Program-made: the position numbers and the translations under genes
Part shown: positions 20,394-28,737 of the stretch, piece after piece
Numbering within the stretch: position 1 is the stretch's first letter
Layout: every line of letters begins with the position of its first letter
The notes under the pieces: generated by a model
The model's database searches: none
What the model saw: only the letters and a program-made list of their open reading frames with translations
Told to the model about the DNA's origin: nothing
Assembly: GCA_934277945.1 (NCBI GenBank)
Contig: CAKQWA010000016.1
Coordinates: forward strand, 1-30,924
Reading direction: 5' to 3'
DNA from: an uncultured Alphaproteobacteria bacterium
GTDB lineage: Bacteria > Pseudomonadota > Alphaproteobacteria > CAAGCB01 > CAG-977
Length of the DNA stretch: 30,924 bases

Positions 20394-20672
20394 AAAAAAT
20401 AGTGCGGTGCACGCGAAAAGCCAGAAACGCTTGGGGGAAGCGCGATTCTTGACAATGACGGTTGAAGATTGCGTTGAAACGATGTTGTTGTCGCCCTGAA
20501 TGTAAATCGGCGCGCAAGAGGGGGCTTTTTCCGCGTTTTCCGACTCGGTTCGGGATTGCGTTTCCGGCGCGGGCGTTCCCTGATTCAGCAAATCCGCCAG
20601 TTGCGCCAATCTGTCGTCCTTGTCCGGTGCGGCGTGCAAAACGCGGTTGTCCTGTTTGATGCCGTCCGTCAT
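20391..20672 (-). CDS. Phage-type regulator partner, 5' part, ending at a T7 tract
   Basis: A 93-residue frame starting MTDGIKQDNRVLHAAPDKDD. It contains a LAQLADLLNQ helix, an acidic linker, the segment PIYIQGDNNIVSTQSSTVIV (a type often seen in phage and repressor-associated proteins), and a short hydrophobic end RFWLFACTALFF. Its ATG overlaps the XRE regulator stop as ATGA, so the two are translationally coupled. The frame stops directly at the T7 tract, beyond which a DNA-binding-like domain continues in the -1 frame (20098-20393). The intact product would have about 190 residues. Confidence 0.5.
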   Translation of the reverse strand: MTDGIKQDNRVLHAAPDKDDRLAQLADLLNQGTPAPETQSRTESENAEKAPSCAPIYIQGDNNIVSTQSSTVIVKNRASPKRFWLFACTALFF

Positions 20673-21070
20673 GCGACCGCCTCGACAATCCATTCTATTG
20701 TTTTCATGGCTTTGTCTTCCGATTCGTTCATAATGATGTCGTAAATGACGGCGATGATGCGCGCGGTTTGTTCGGGCGTGTACGTTTTTTTGCTTTTGAC
20801 CGTGTAGCCCGTGAACAAGCGCACCGCCGTCTCCAGCGCCTGTTTGTTGATTTTGACGCTTTGCGCGGGCGTGTCGCCGTCGAACCCGAACAACCAGTTC
20901 GGCGTAACGCCCAGCACTTCGCAAATGTGGCACAGCATTTGTCCGTCGGGTTCGCGCCGGTCTTTCAAATACTGATTCAAGCGGCTTTGGCTGATGCCGA
21001 GTTTGTCCGCCGCCTGCTGCTGCGTCATGCCCAGTTGCCCGATTTTTTCTTTCAAACGCTGTCCGATCAT
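20669..21070 (-). CDS. XRE-family (Cro/CI) helix-turn-helix regulator
   Basis: A 133-residue DNA-binding protein. The N-terminal helix-turn-helix spans about residues 1-62 (LKEKIGQLGMTQQQAADKLGISQSRLNQYLKDRREPD, then LCHICEVLGVTPNWLFGF), typical of phage repressors. The C-terminal half is helical and may dimerise. It is divergent from the gene at 21199 across 128 bp of AT-rich DNA, where its operator is likely. It is coupled by ATGA to the next gene of its operon. Confidence 0.85.
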   Translation of the reverse strand: MIGQRLKEKIGQLGMTQQQAADKLGISQSRLNQYLKDRREPDGQMLCHICEVLGVTPNWLFGFDGDTPAQSVKINKQALETAVRLFTGYTVKSKKTYTPEQTARIIAVIYDIIMNESEDKAMKTIEWIVEAVA

Positions 21071-21198
21071 TTGCTTTGCCTTTATGTTGTGCGGGCTTTC
21101 ATTATTTCAAACCTTATAACAAAAATAAATAAACGATTTGACCTTGTATTTGATGACATATTGTGATAAATATAAGATATCAACGAAAGGGGGATAAA

Positions 21199-21654
21199 AT
21201 GGCAAACGCCGCTCAAAAGCAAAAAGAAACGTCGCCGCTGTTGAAAATGTTTCAATCGGGCAAACTGGGGAAAGGAATGGACGCGGTTGTGCGCTTGCAA
21301 GCGGGCGCGACATTTTACGCCGATTACCGCAAATCGCTTCAAACGCCGCGCATGGCGATTGTGTATGACGGTATGCCGCGCATGCGTTCCTACGGCGCAA
21401 ACGACGGCAGGCTGTTAAGTGCGCAGGAAGCTTGCGACCGCTACAATGCGGCGGTGCGCGCTTTGGGAAAATACAAAATTTACGGCGAGCATTTTCTGAT
21501 CGACGGAGAAAACGTGCGGCAATTCATTTTAAAATATCCCGTTTTGTATGCCGACAGCGTGCCGACGTACGCCGCCGTTTACGGCGCTTTGCGCCGCGTT
21601 CTCGACATTTTGGCGGCGCATTACCAGTCCGAAAGGGAAAAATCAGCGCGATAG
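21199..21654 (+). CDS. DUF6456-like protein
   Basis: A 151-residue protein. The segments LQAGATFYADYRKSLQTPRMAIVYDG, a DAxxRY-like helix (EACDRYNAAVRALG) and the end VYGALRRVLDILAAHYQ follow the pattern of the alphaproteobacterial domain DUF6456, recalled from memory. That domain occurs in putative transcription regulators. The usual N-terminal helix-turn-helix part is missing. The ATG at 21199 has a strong site AAAGGGGG, and I prefer it to the ATG at 21163. Its 3' end overlaps the convergent uracil-DNA glycosylase gene by 12 bp. It is divergent from the XRE regulator, which may control it. Confidence 0.6.
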   Translation: MANAAQKQKETSPLLKMFQSGKLGKGMDAVVRLQAGATFYADYRKSLQTPRMAIVYDGMPRMRSYGANDGRLLSAQEACDRYNAAVRALGKYKIYGEHFLIDGENVRQFILKYPVLYADSVPTYAAVYGALRRVLDILAAHYQSEREKSAR

Positions 21655-22299
21655 GGCGTTTTGCAGGACATCCAGAGCGTTTTCAAACATCTCCGGCGTC
21701 AGTTTGCCCGTATTGACGTTGCGCCGCGACGTGTGAAACGTATCCACCAGACAATACGCGCGTCCGTCAACGCTGAATTCGTGTGCAAACGCGTGCTTGA
21801 AAGGAAAATTCTTTTTCTTCAAATTAAAGACGTTCAGCACCGCCTGATGCGCCGCCTGACCCAGCGCGAATATCGCTTTTAGGTTCGGCATGGCGTTAAC
21901 TTCCCGCTTTAAGAAATTCAAACAAGCCTTTGATTCTTCCGGCAAAGGTCTGTTTTCCGGCGGCACGCATCTAACCGAATTCGTAATGCGCACATCTTTT
22001 AAAACAACGCCGTCGTCCGCGCGCGATTGATACACGCCGGTCGCCAATCCCCGCCGTATCAGCGCGGGGTAGAGCATATCGCCCGCATAATCGCCCGTAA
22101 AGGGACGCCCCGTGCGGTTCGCCCCTTTCAGCCCCGGCGCCAGTCCGACGATTAAAATGCGTGCGGACAAATCGCCGAACGACGCGACCGGCGCGTTATG
22201 AAAATCCGGATACAGCCGTCTGTTTTTTTGCAGAAACTCAACCAGACGGGGACACAAAGCGCAAGACGCGTCCGGCGCGCAAAACGAATTTTCCGTCAT
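21643..22299 (-). CDS. Uracil-DNA glycosylase, family 5-like with iron-sulfur cluster
   Basis: A 218-residue base-excision repair enzyme predicted to remove uracil from DNA. Four cysteines (C13, C16, C111, C126) match the [4Fe-4S] ligands of family 4/5 enzymes. The first active-site motif is VGLAPGLKGANRTGRPFTGD (about residues 51-70). The last motif DTFHTSRRNVNTGKLT resembles the HxSxxNxxTGxLT motif of family 5 (UdgB). It follows the NYN gene by 12 bp and is probably co-transcribed with it. Confidence 0.85.
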   Translation of the reverse strand: MTENSFCAPDASCALCPRLVEFLQKNRRLYPDFHNAPVASFGDLSARILIVGLAPGLKGANRTGRPFTGDYAGDMLYPALIRRGLATGVYQSRADDGVVLKDVRITNSVRCVPPENRPLPEESKACLNFLKREVNAMPNLKAIFALGQAAHQAVLNVFNLKKKNFPFKHAFAHEFSVDGRAYCLVDTFHTSRRNVNTGKLTPEMFENALDVLQNALSR

Positions 22300-22311
22300 G
22301 TTTGCAATACC

Positions 22312-22941
22312 TTACGGCGTTTCTTTCGCGTCGGCGTTTTCCGCCTTGATTTCCGGCGCGTAATCGTCATACAGGGCTTTTTGCGCCTTTCTGATATCGG
22401 GTTCCGTGTTCGAGAACGACCGTCCGATGTCGCGAATCAAATCCGCCAAATCGTCGTAATGATCCGCCTGACGACGCAATTCGTCGGCGACCATCGGCGG
22501 CTGGGAATGAACGGTGGAAACGACCGTCACGCGCACGCCCTTGCGCTGCACCGCTTCGACAAGACTGCGGAAATCGCCGTCGCCGGAAAACAAAATGGCG
22601 TGGTCGATGTGTTCCGCCATTTCCATTAAATCGACCGCCAGTTCGATATCCATGTTGCCCTTGATTTTGCGGCGTCCCATGGCGTCCGTAAATTCTTTCG
22701 TCGGCTTCGTGACCATGGTGTAGCCGTTATAGTCCAGCCAGTCGACAAGCGGGCGAATCGGCGAGTATTCCTGATCTTCCACAAGGGCGGTGTAGTAAAA
22801 AGCCCGAATCAAGCGTCCTTTTTTGGAAAAGAAGTCAAGCAGTCTGCGGTAGTCGATGTCCACGCCCAAAGCGCGCGCCGCCGCGTACAAATTTGAACCG
22901 TCAATAAATAAAGCAATCCGCTCGTTTTCATAACAGCGCAT
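22312..22941 (-). CDS. NYN-domain protein (LabA/DUF88 family)
   Basis: A 209-residue protein of the NYN/PIN-like nuclease fold. Acidic active-site residues are visible in IALFIDGSNLY (D14), GNMDIELAVDLM, and ILFSGDGDFRSLVEAV. These proteins are thought to bind or cut RNA; the substrate here is unknown. The C-terminal 40 residues are acidic and probably disordered. It has its own promoter, divergent from rpoZ, and is followed by the uracil-DNA glycosylase gene. Confidence 0.88.
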   Translation of the reverse strand: MRCYENERIALFIDGSNLYAAARALGVDIDYRRLLDFFSKKGRLIRAFYYTALVEDQEYSPIRPLVDWLDYNGYTMVTKPTKEFTDAMGRRKIKGNMDIELAVDLMEMAEHIDHAILFSGDGDFRSLVEAVQRKGVRVTVVSTVHSQPPMVADELRRQADHYDDLADLIRDIGRSFSNTEPDIRKAQKALYDDYAPEIKAENADAKETP

Positions 22942-22985
22942 TATTTTTTCCTTTCACAAATCGCATAAAAAATATCTTCACGGGC

Positions 22986-23014
22986 AGAATAGGGTACTTT
23001 TGGCAAAAAGCCAA
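22986..23014 (-). promoter_or_regulatory. Promoter of the NYN-domain gene
   Basis: On the minus strand TTGGCT (23009-23014), a 17-bp spacer and TATTCT (22986-22991), 45 bp before the start codon. Confidence 0.6.
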
Positions 23015-23075
23015 GCGTTTTTGTTTTTCGCAACGCTGATAATTCGGCTCGGTCGGATTTTTTGACAAATACCTC

Positions 23076-23105
23076 TTGCTTTTTGATGTAAAAAAACGAT
23101 ATAAC
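23076..23105 (+). promoter_or_regulatory. Promoter of the rpoZ-rsh operon
   Basis: TTGCTT (23076-23081), an 18-bp spacer and TATAAC (23100-23105), about 58 bp before the rpoZ start. An upstream consensus TTGACA (23062-23067) has no good -10 partner. Confidence 0.5.
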
Positions 23106-23163
23106 AAAATGCTTTTATATATAAAGCGTTTGTGTGCACCTTAATGTTTTATGGATGAAAATT

Positions 23164-23526
23164 ATGGCAAGAGTTACCGTTGAAGACTGCGTTGAAAAAG
23201 TTCCCAATCGTTTTAAACTGGTGCTGTTGGCGGGACAGCGCGCGAAAGACATTTCGTCGGGTTCGCCCATTACCGTCGACCGCGACAACGATAAAAACTC
23301 CGTCGTCGCCCTGCGGGAAATCGCCGATGAAACCATTGACGTCAACACGCTGGAAGACCGCTTGATCGCCGGTATGCAGCACGCGCCGAAAGCGAAAGAA
23401 AGCACGACCGAAGAAGAATTGAAGATCGATCCCGAATTGGCGGCTTTGGACGAGGAGTTCAAGCAGGACGCCACCGAACAGGTCTTTGCCGAAACGGAAT
23501 CGTTCCAAATCACCGAAGAAGCCTGA
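23164..23526 (+). CDS. rpoZ: RNA polymerase omega subunit
   Basis: Small RNA polymerase subunit that helps assemble the beta-prime subunit and, in proteobacteria, forms part of a ppGpp site. It has 120 residues and begins MARVTVEDCVEKVPNRFKLVLLAGQRAKDIS, the family signature. The C-terminal 50 residues are acidic. The ATG at 23164 is the family start, and the upstream in-frame ATG adds no conserved sequence. It is 26 bp before rsh, the usual alphaproteobacterial pairing of omega with the ppGpp synthetase. Confidence 0.96.
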   Translation: MARVTVEDCVEKVPNRFKLVLLAGQRAKDISSGSPITVDRDNDKNSVVALREIADETIDVNTLEDRLIAGMQHAPKAKESTTEEELKIDPELAALDEEFKQDATEQVFAETESFQITEEA

Positions 23527-23552
23527 TTTCTTCATATCCTTGCAGGTGAACG

Positions 23553-25703
23553 ATGCTCCGTCAGTACGAATTGGTCGAACGGGTGCGTGCCTACGACCCC
23601 GATGTTGATGAGGAAGGGCTGAACAGGGCGTATGTCTTTGCCCTGAAAATGCACGGATCGCAAAAACGCGCATCCGGCGATCCGTATTTTTCGCATCCGG
23701 TCGAAGTCGCCGGCATTTTGACGGAATACAAACTGGATTACGCGTCCATCGTGACCGCTTTGCTGCACGACACGATTGAAGACACGGCGGCATCGTTCAA
23801 CGATATCAAGGAATTGTTCGGTCCCGAAGTCGCGAAACTGGTCGAGGGCGTGACCAAGCTGAACAAAATCGAATTGCAGTCGGCGCAAACGAAACAGGCG
23901 GAAAACTTCCGCAAGTTGCTGTTGGCGATGTCGGAGGACATTCGCGTCCTGCTGGTCAAACTTGCCGACCGCGTTCACAATATGCGCACGCTGAAATTCC
24001 ACAAAAATCCGGAAAAACGCAAGCGCATCGCCCTTGAAACAATCGAAATCTACGCGCCGCTCGCCGAACGCATCGGTATGCAGGAAATGAAGAACGAACT
24101 GGAAGAACTGTCGTTCAAGGAACTGCATCCCGAAGCGTACGAATCCATTACGACCCGCTTGAATTTCTTGCGCGCGCAGGACGGCGCTCTGGTTGAACGC
24201 ATCACAAACCAGTTGCGCGAGGATTTGAAAGACACGGGGCTGGACGTCGAAATCTCCGGACGCGAAAAAACGCCGTATTCCATTTGGCGCAAAATGCAGC
24301 GCAAAAACGCGACGTTCGAGCAACTTTCCGACATCATCGCCTTCCGCGTCATCGTGCCGACGATTGCCGACTGCTATCACGTTCTGGGCATTTTCCACAC
24401 GAAATATCCCATGGTGCCGGGGCGTTACAAGGATTACATTTCCACGCCGAAACCCAACGGATACAAATCGCTTCACACGGGCGTCATCGGTCCCGAAAAG
24501 CACCGCATCGAAATCCAAATCCGCACGCGCGAAATGCACGAGGTCGCCGAAATCGGTCTGGCGGCGCACTGGCGTTACAAGCAGGGCGAATACAAAACGG
24601 ACGGACGCCAGTTCCGCTGGTTGCGCGAATTGCTCGACATCATGGAACAGGCGGACAATCCGGAGGAATTTCTGGAACACACGAAACTGGAAATGTATCA
24701 GGACGAAGTGTTCTGCTTTTCTCCGAAAGGCGATTTAATCACCCTGCCGAAAAACGCGACCCCCGTCGATTTCGCCTATGCCGTTCACTCCGGCGTCGGC
24801 AACCGTTGCGTCGGTGCGAAAATCAACGGCAAAATCCGCCCGTTGCGCACCATTTTGAACAACGGCGATCAGGTCGAAATCCTGACCTCGAAAGCGCAAA
24901 CGCCGTCGCCCGAATGGGATCGCTTCGTCGTTACGGGCAAAGCGCGCTCCGCCATTCGCCGCTTCATTCGCACGCAAAAGCGCGAGCAATATCTGGAATT
25001 GGGGCGGCAATCGCTTGTCAAAGCCTATAAAAACGAGGGTTACGACTTTACGGACAAGAGTCTGGAAAGCGTTTTGAGCCACTTCAAGCAGGATTCCGTC
25101 GACGATTTAATCGCCGCGGTCGGCGAGGGGCTGATTTTGACGGGCGACGTGGTCGACGCCGTCTTCCCCGGTCACCGCTCCCGCTTCCAGCGCGTCATCG
25201 ACACGCTGAAACACGGCGGCAAAAAGCAAAACGCGCCGGTCGCCAAAAAAGGAAATATGCCCGTCAACGGCTTGATTCCGGGGATGGCGATCAATTTCGC
25301 AAAGTGCTGTCATCCTTTGCCGGGGGATCGCATCGTCGGCATTGTCACGACGGGAAAGGGCGTCACGATTCACACAATCGACTGCGCGACGTTGGAACGT
25401 TTTTCGGACGAGCCGGAACGCTGGCTGGACGTGTCGTGGAACGAGGATTACGTCGCCAACGAATCCCATGTGTCGCGCATCCGTCTGGTTTTAATCAATC
25501 AGCCGGGGTCTTTGGCGACCTTGTCCAACGTCATTGCCAAAAATCACGGCAACATCAACAATTTGAACTTTGTCAACCGCACGGACGTGTTCTGCGAACT
25601 GCTGGTTGACGTCGAAGTGCACGACGTGCGGCACTTGAACGACATCATGGCGGCTTTGCGCGCGTCCCCCGGAATCAGTTCCGTGCGGCGCGATCAGGAT
25701 TAA
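23553..25703 (+). CDS. spoT: Bifunctional (p)ppGpp synthetase/hydrolase (RSH)
   Basis: Stringent-response enzyme of 716 residues with all RelA/SpoT domains in order. The N-terminal HD hydrolase has HPVEVAG and LLHDTIEDT (about residues 50-80). The synthetase has YKDYISTPKPNGYKSLHTG (about 290-308). A TGS domain follows (CFSPKGDLITLPKNATPVDFAYAVHSGVG, about 387-415). A cysteine-containing segment (FAKCCHPLPGDRIVG) comes next, and the C-terminus is an ACT domain. Both catalytic centres look intact, so the single alphaproteobacterial-type Rsh is the best reading. The start has AGGTGA 4 bp upstream. Confidence 0.96.
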   Translation: MLRQYELVERVRAYDPDVDEEGLNRAYVFALKMHGSQKRASGDPYFSHPVEVAGILTEYKLDYASIVTALLHDTIEDTAASFNDIKELFGPEVAKLVEGVTKLNKIELQSAQTKQAENFRKLLLAMSEDIRVLLVKLADRVHNMRTLKFHKNPEKRKRIALETIEIYAPLAERIGMQEMKNELEELSFKELHPEAYESITTRLNFLRAQDGALVERITNQLREDLKDTGLDVEISGREKTPYSIWRKMQRKNATFEQLSDIIAFRVIVPTIADCYHVLGIFHTKYPMVPGRYKDYISTPKPNGYKSLHTGVIGPEKHRIEIQIRTREMHEVAEIGLAAHWRYKQGEYKTDGRQFRWLRELLDIMEQADNPEEFLEHTKLEMYQDEVFCFSPKGDLITLPKNATPVDFAYAVHSGVGNRCVGAKINGKIRPLRTILNNGDQVEILTSKAQTPSPEWDRFVVTGKARSAIRRFIRTQKREQYLELGRQSLVKAYKNEGYDFTDKSLESVLSHFKQDSVDDLIAAVGEGLILTGDVVDAVFPGHRSRFQRVIDTLKHGGKKQNAPVAKKGNMPVNGLIPGMAINFAKCCHPLPGDRIVGIVTTGKGVTIHTIDCATLERFSDEPERWLDVSWNEDYVANESHVSRIRLVLINQPGSLATLSNVIAKNHGNINNLNFVNRTDVFCELLVDVEVHDVRHLNDIMAALRASPGISSVRRDQD

Positions 25704-25715
25704 AAGGACGGAATT

Positions 25716-26453
25716 ATGGAAAAAAAGAACGAACCGACGCTGTGGGAAACAGCCAAAACTATCATTTACGCCGTGGTTATCGCGCTGTTCATCCGCACGG
25801 TTTTCGCCGAACCGTTCAGTATTCCGTCAGGGTCGATGATTCCGACGCTTCTTGTCGGCGATTATCTTTTCGTTTCAAAGGCTTCCTACGGGTACAGCAA
25901 GCACTCCCTGCCGTTGAGCATGCCGCTGATTAAAGGGCGCATTTTCTACACCGAACCCGAACGGGGCGACGTCATCGTCTTCAAACTGCCGTCCGACAAC
26001 CGCACGGATTACATCAAACGCCTGATCGGCTTGCCGGGCGACCGCATTCAAATGAAAGCGGGGCGTCTGTACATCAACGGCGAAATGGTCGAACGCACGT
26101 TTGTCGAACGCTTTGTGCAACGTGATTCGACGGGCGCCGCGGTGCGTTACGACAAATACACGGAAACGCTGCCGAACGGCGTGAAACACACCATTTTGGA
26201 AATGAGCGACGATATGCCGTACGACAACACAAGCGAATTTGTCGTGCCGGAAGACCATTTCTTCATGATGGGCGATAACCGCGACAATTCGATGGACAGC
26301 CGCGTGCTGAAAATCGGATTTGTGCCGAAAGTCAACCTGATCGGCAAAGCGAAATTCCTGTTTTATTCCAACGACGGCACGGCGCGGTGGTGGGAATTTT
26401 GGAAATGGCCCATGTCGGTGCGCTGGTCGCGTCTGCTGAACGGGATTCATTAA
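25716..26453 (+). CDS. lepB: Signal peptidase I
   Basis: Inner-membrane peptidase that removes Sec and Tat signal peptides. It has 245 residues with one N-terminal membrane anchor (about 14-31). The catalytic serine is S40 in SIPSGSMIPTL and the general-base lysine is K101 in YIKRLIGLPGD. The family block MGDNRDNSMDSR is present. It is 12 bp after rsh and 2 bp before rnc, the usual lepB-rnc-era order. Confidence 0.96.
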   Translation: MEKKNEPTLWETAKTIIYAVVIALFIRTVFAEPFSIPSGSMIPTLLVGDYLFVSKASYGYSKHSLPLSMPLIKGRIFYTEPERGDVIVFKLPSDNRTDYIKRLIGLPGDRIQMKAGRLYINGEMVERTFVERFVQRDSTGAAVRYDKYTETLPNGVKHTILEMSDDMPYDNTSEFVVPEDHFFMMGDNRDNSMDSRVLKIGFVPKVNLIGKAKFLFYSNDGTARWWEFWKWPMSVRWSRLLNGIH

Positions 26454-26455
26454 GC

Positions 26456-27130
26456 ATGAAGCCCGCCGTGACCGAAGTTTCCGCGCTGACGGGGCATCAG
26501 TTTCAAAACGCGGCTTTGCTGGAACACGCTTTGACGCTGGGGTTCGGCAATTACAAAATCGGGTACGAACGCTTGGAGTTTCTGGGCGACCGCGTGCTCG
26601 GGCTGATTGTCGCGCAGATGCTGTACGAATCTTTTCCGAACGAAAAAGAGGGCGGCTTGGCAAAGCGGCACGCGTTTTTGGTGTCGGGCGAAACTTTGGC
26701 GCAGTTGGCTGAAAAGTGGTCTTTGGCGCAATATCTGATTGTTCCGAAAGGCGAGGAAAAAGCCGCCAACCGCCACTCCGTCAACGTGTTGTCCGACGTT
26801 GTGGAAGCGATTATCGCCGCTTTGTATCTGGACGGGGGATTGCCCGCCGCCGAAGCGTTCATTCGCAAACATTGGCAAAAAATGCTTGAAGAAGTCAGGG
26901 AAACGCCGCTGAATCCGAAAACGGCGTTGCAGGAATGGACGCAGAAAAGGGGCTTGCCGCTGCCCGTGTATGAAATTTTGAAAAAAGAGGGGACACAACA
27001 CGAACCCGTCTTTACCGTGCAGGTCGCCGTGCAGGGCTTGACTCCCGTTTGCGCGACGGAAAAATCGAAACACGGCGCGGAAAAATCCGCCGCGGAACTG
27101 CTTTTGAAAGAAATAAACGCGAATGGCTGA
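26456..27130 (+). CDS. rnc: Ribonuclease III
   Basis: Double-strand RNA endonuclease for rRNA and mRNA processing. It has 224 residues. The signature ERLEFLGDRVLGLIVAQ is near residues 38-54, the second acidic cluster is DVVEAIIAALYLDGG, and a C-terminal double-strand RNA-binding domain begins at NPKTALQEW. I start at 26456, 2 bp after lepB; an upstream in-frame ATG would lie inside lepB. It overlaps era by 8 bp. Confidence 0.95.
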   Translation: MKPAVTEVSALTGHQFQNAALLEHALTLGFGNYKIGYERLEFLGDRVLGLIVAQMLYESFPNEKEGGLAKRHAFLVSGETLAQLAEKWSLAQYLIVPKGEEKAANRHSVNVLSDVVEAIIAALYLDGGLPAAEAFIRKHWQKMLEEVRETPLNPKTALQEWTQKRGLPLPVYEILKKEGTQHEPVFTVQVAVQGLTPVCATEKSKHGAEKSAAELLLKEINANG

Positions 27131-28022
27131 AAATCAAACCAGATGCGGCTTTGTCACGCTGTTAGGCGCGCCGAACGCCGGTAAATCGACGCTTGTGAAC
27201 AAAATGGTCGGCGCGAAAGTGTCCATCGTGTCGCCGAAAGTGCAGACGACGCGGTCGCGCGTGCGCGGCATTGCCGTCAAAGGCGATTGCGAATTGGTGC
27301 TGGTGGACACACCGGGGATTTTCAAGCCGAAGCGCCGCTTGGACAGGGCGATGGTCGCGGCGGCGTGGAGCGAGGCGGAGTACGCCGACGCCCGTTTGCT
27401 GATTGTCGACGCCAAGCGCGGCTTGAACGACGAAACGTCCGCGATTGTCGATTCCCTTGTAAAATCGAAAATGAAATCGGTTCTGGTGCTGAACAAGATT
27501 GATTTGGTCAAGCCGGAAAAATTGCTGAATTTGTCGGCGAAGTTGAATGAAACGCAAATCTTTTCTTCAACCTTTATGGTTTCAGCGGAGAACGGCGACG
27601 GCGTAAGCGATTTGTTCGATTATCTCGCCGGAAAAATGCCGGAAGGTCCGTTCATGTTTCCGCCCGACGACATTTCCGATTTGCCGAACAGACTGCTGGC
27701 GGCGGAAATCACGCGCGAGAAACTCTTTTTGAATTTGCGCGACGAACTGCCGTATCATCTGACGGTGGAAACGGAGTTGTGGAAAGAGGAAAAGGGCGGC
27801 GTTAAAATTCATCAGACGATTTACGTCGACCGCGTAAACCAGCGGCAGATTATTCTGGGGCGGCAGGGGTCGATGATTAAACAAATCGGCACGCAGGCGC
27901 GCGTCGAACTGGAAGATTTGTTCGGATGCCGCGTTCATCTGTTTTTATTTGTCAAGGTGCGCGAAAATTGGGGCGACGACCCCGCGCGCTATCGCGAATG
28001 GGGACTGGATTTTAATGCGTGA
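27123..28022 (+). CDS. era: GTPase Era
   Basis: Small-subunit assembly GTPase that binds the 3' end of 16S rRNA. It has 299 residues. The G1 motif is GAPNAGKST (about residues 15-23), G3 is DTPG, G4 is NKID, and a C-terminal KH domain (QRQIILGRQGSMIKQIG) is present. It overlaps rnc at its start and recO at its end by 8 bp each, so this is one tightly coupled operon. Confidence 0.97.
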   Translation: MAENQTRCGFVTLLGAPNAGKSTLVNKMVGAKVSIVSPKVQTTRSRVRGIAVKGDCELVLVDTPGIFKPKRRLDRAMVAAAWSEAEYADARLLIVDAKRGLNDETSAIVDSLVKSKMKSVLVLNKIDLVKPEKLLNLSAKLNETQIFSSTFMVSAENGDGVSDLFDYLAGKMPEGPFMFPPDDISDLPNRLLAAEITREKLFLNLRDELPYHLTVETELWKEEKGGVKIHQTIYVDRVNQRQIILGRQGSMIKQIGTQARVELEDLFGCRVHLFLFVKVRENWGDDPARYREWGLDFNA

Positions 28023-28737
28023 GTTTTCGGACAGGGGCTTTATCGTCGATGTCAGGCGGTACGGCGAACACGACGCCGTCGTGTCCTTTTTTACCGAAAA
28101 TCACGGACTTTTAAAAGCGTTTATCAATCACGCGTTTTCGAAAAAAATGACGGGAGTCGTTCAGGTCGGCAATCTGACGGCGTTTTCGTACCGCGCCCGA
28201 TTGGAAGACCAACTGGGCAACGCCGCGTGCGACCTTGTCTGTTCCTATGCGGGCAGGGTGATGCAAAATCCCGACGCGTTGAGCGTTTTGTCCTGCCTGT
28301 GCGCGCTTTTGACGTTTTTGCCGCAGGACGTTCCCGCGCCGCAGATTTTCAATTCCGCGCTTACGCAGGTCGAAAAAATCAGCGACGCCGGCATGTTTGA
28401 GCGTTACGCCCGCTTTGAACTGCTTTTGCTGTCGGAAATGGGCTTCGGACTGGATTTAAGTTGTTGCGCGGCGACGGGGACAACGGAAAATCTGACGTAT
28501 GTGTCGCCGAAATCCGCCCGCGCGGTGTCGTTTGAAGCGGGCGCGCCGTGGAAAGACAGGCTGTTGCCGCTCCCCGCCTTTTTGCTGGACGGCACGATTA
28601 AGGGCGTCGATTTCGCGGAAATAAAAAAAGCGCTTGTCCTGACGGGTTTTTTCCTTGAAAATTATGCCTGCAAGCATATAAACTGTGGTTTCCCGCCTGT
28701 CCGGCGGCGATTGTTTGAAAGAGTGGCTGCTAAATGA
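28015..28737 (+). CDS. recO: DNA repair protein RecO
   Basis: Recombination mediator of the RecFOR pathway that loads RecA on gaps. It has 240 residues. The N-terminal OB-fold is recognised by DRGFIVDVRRYGEHDAVVSFFTENHGLLKAF. The helical and zinc-finger region is diverged; it keeps CC at about residues 150-151 and a later C and H (CKHINCG), but the classical four-cysteine finger is not obvious. The start at 28015 overlaps era by 8 bp. The stop overlaps the parC start as ATGA. Confidence 0.9.
   Translation: MREFSDRGFIVDVRRYGEHDAVVSFFTENHGLLKAFINHAFSKKMTGVVQVGNLTAFSYRARLEDQLGNAACDLVCSYAGRVMQNPDALSVLSCLCALLTFLPQDVPAPQIFNSALTQVEKISDAGMFERYARFELLLLSEMGFGLDLSCCAATGTTENLTYVSPKSARAVSFEAGAPWKDRLLPLPAFLLDGTIKGVDFAEIKKALVLTGFFLENYACKHINCGFPPVRRRLFERVAAK

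Noticed and set aside
23532..24680. 382-codon open frame on the minus strand
   Set aside because: Antisense to the RSH gene, with phenylalanine/arginine-rich shadow composition.
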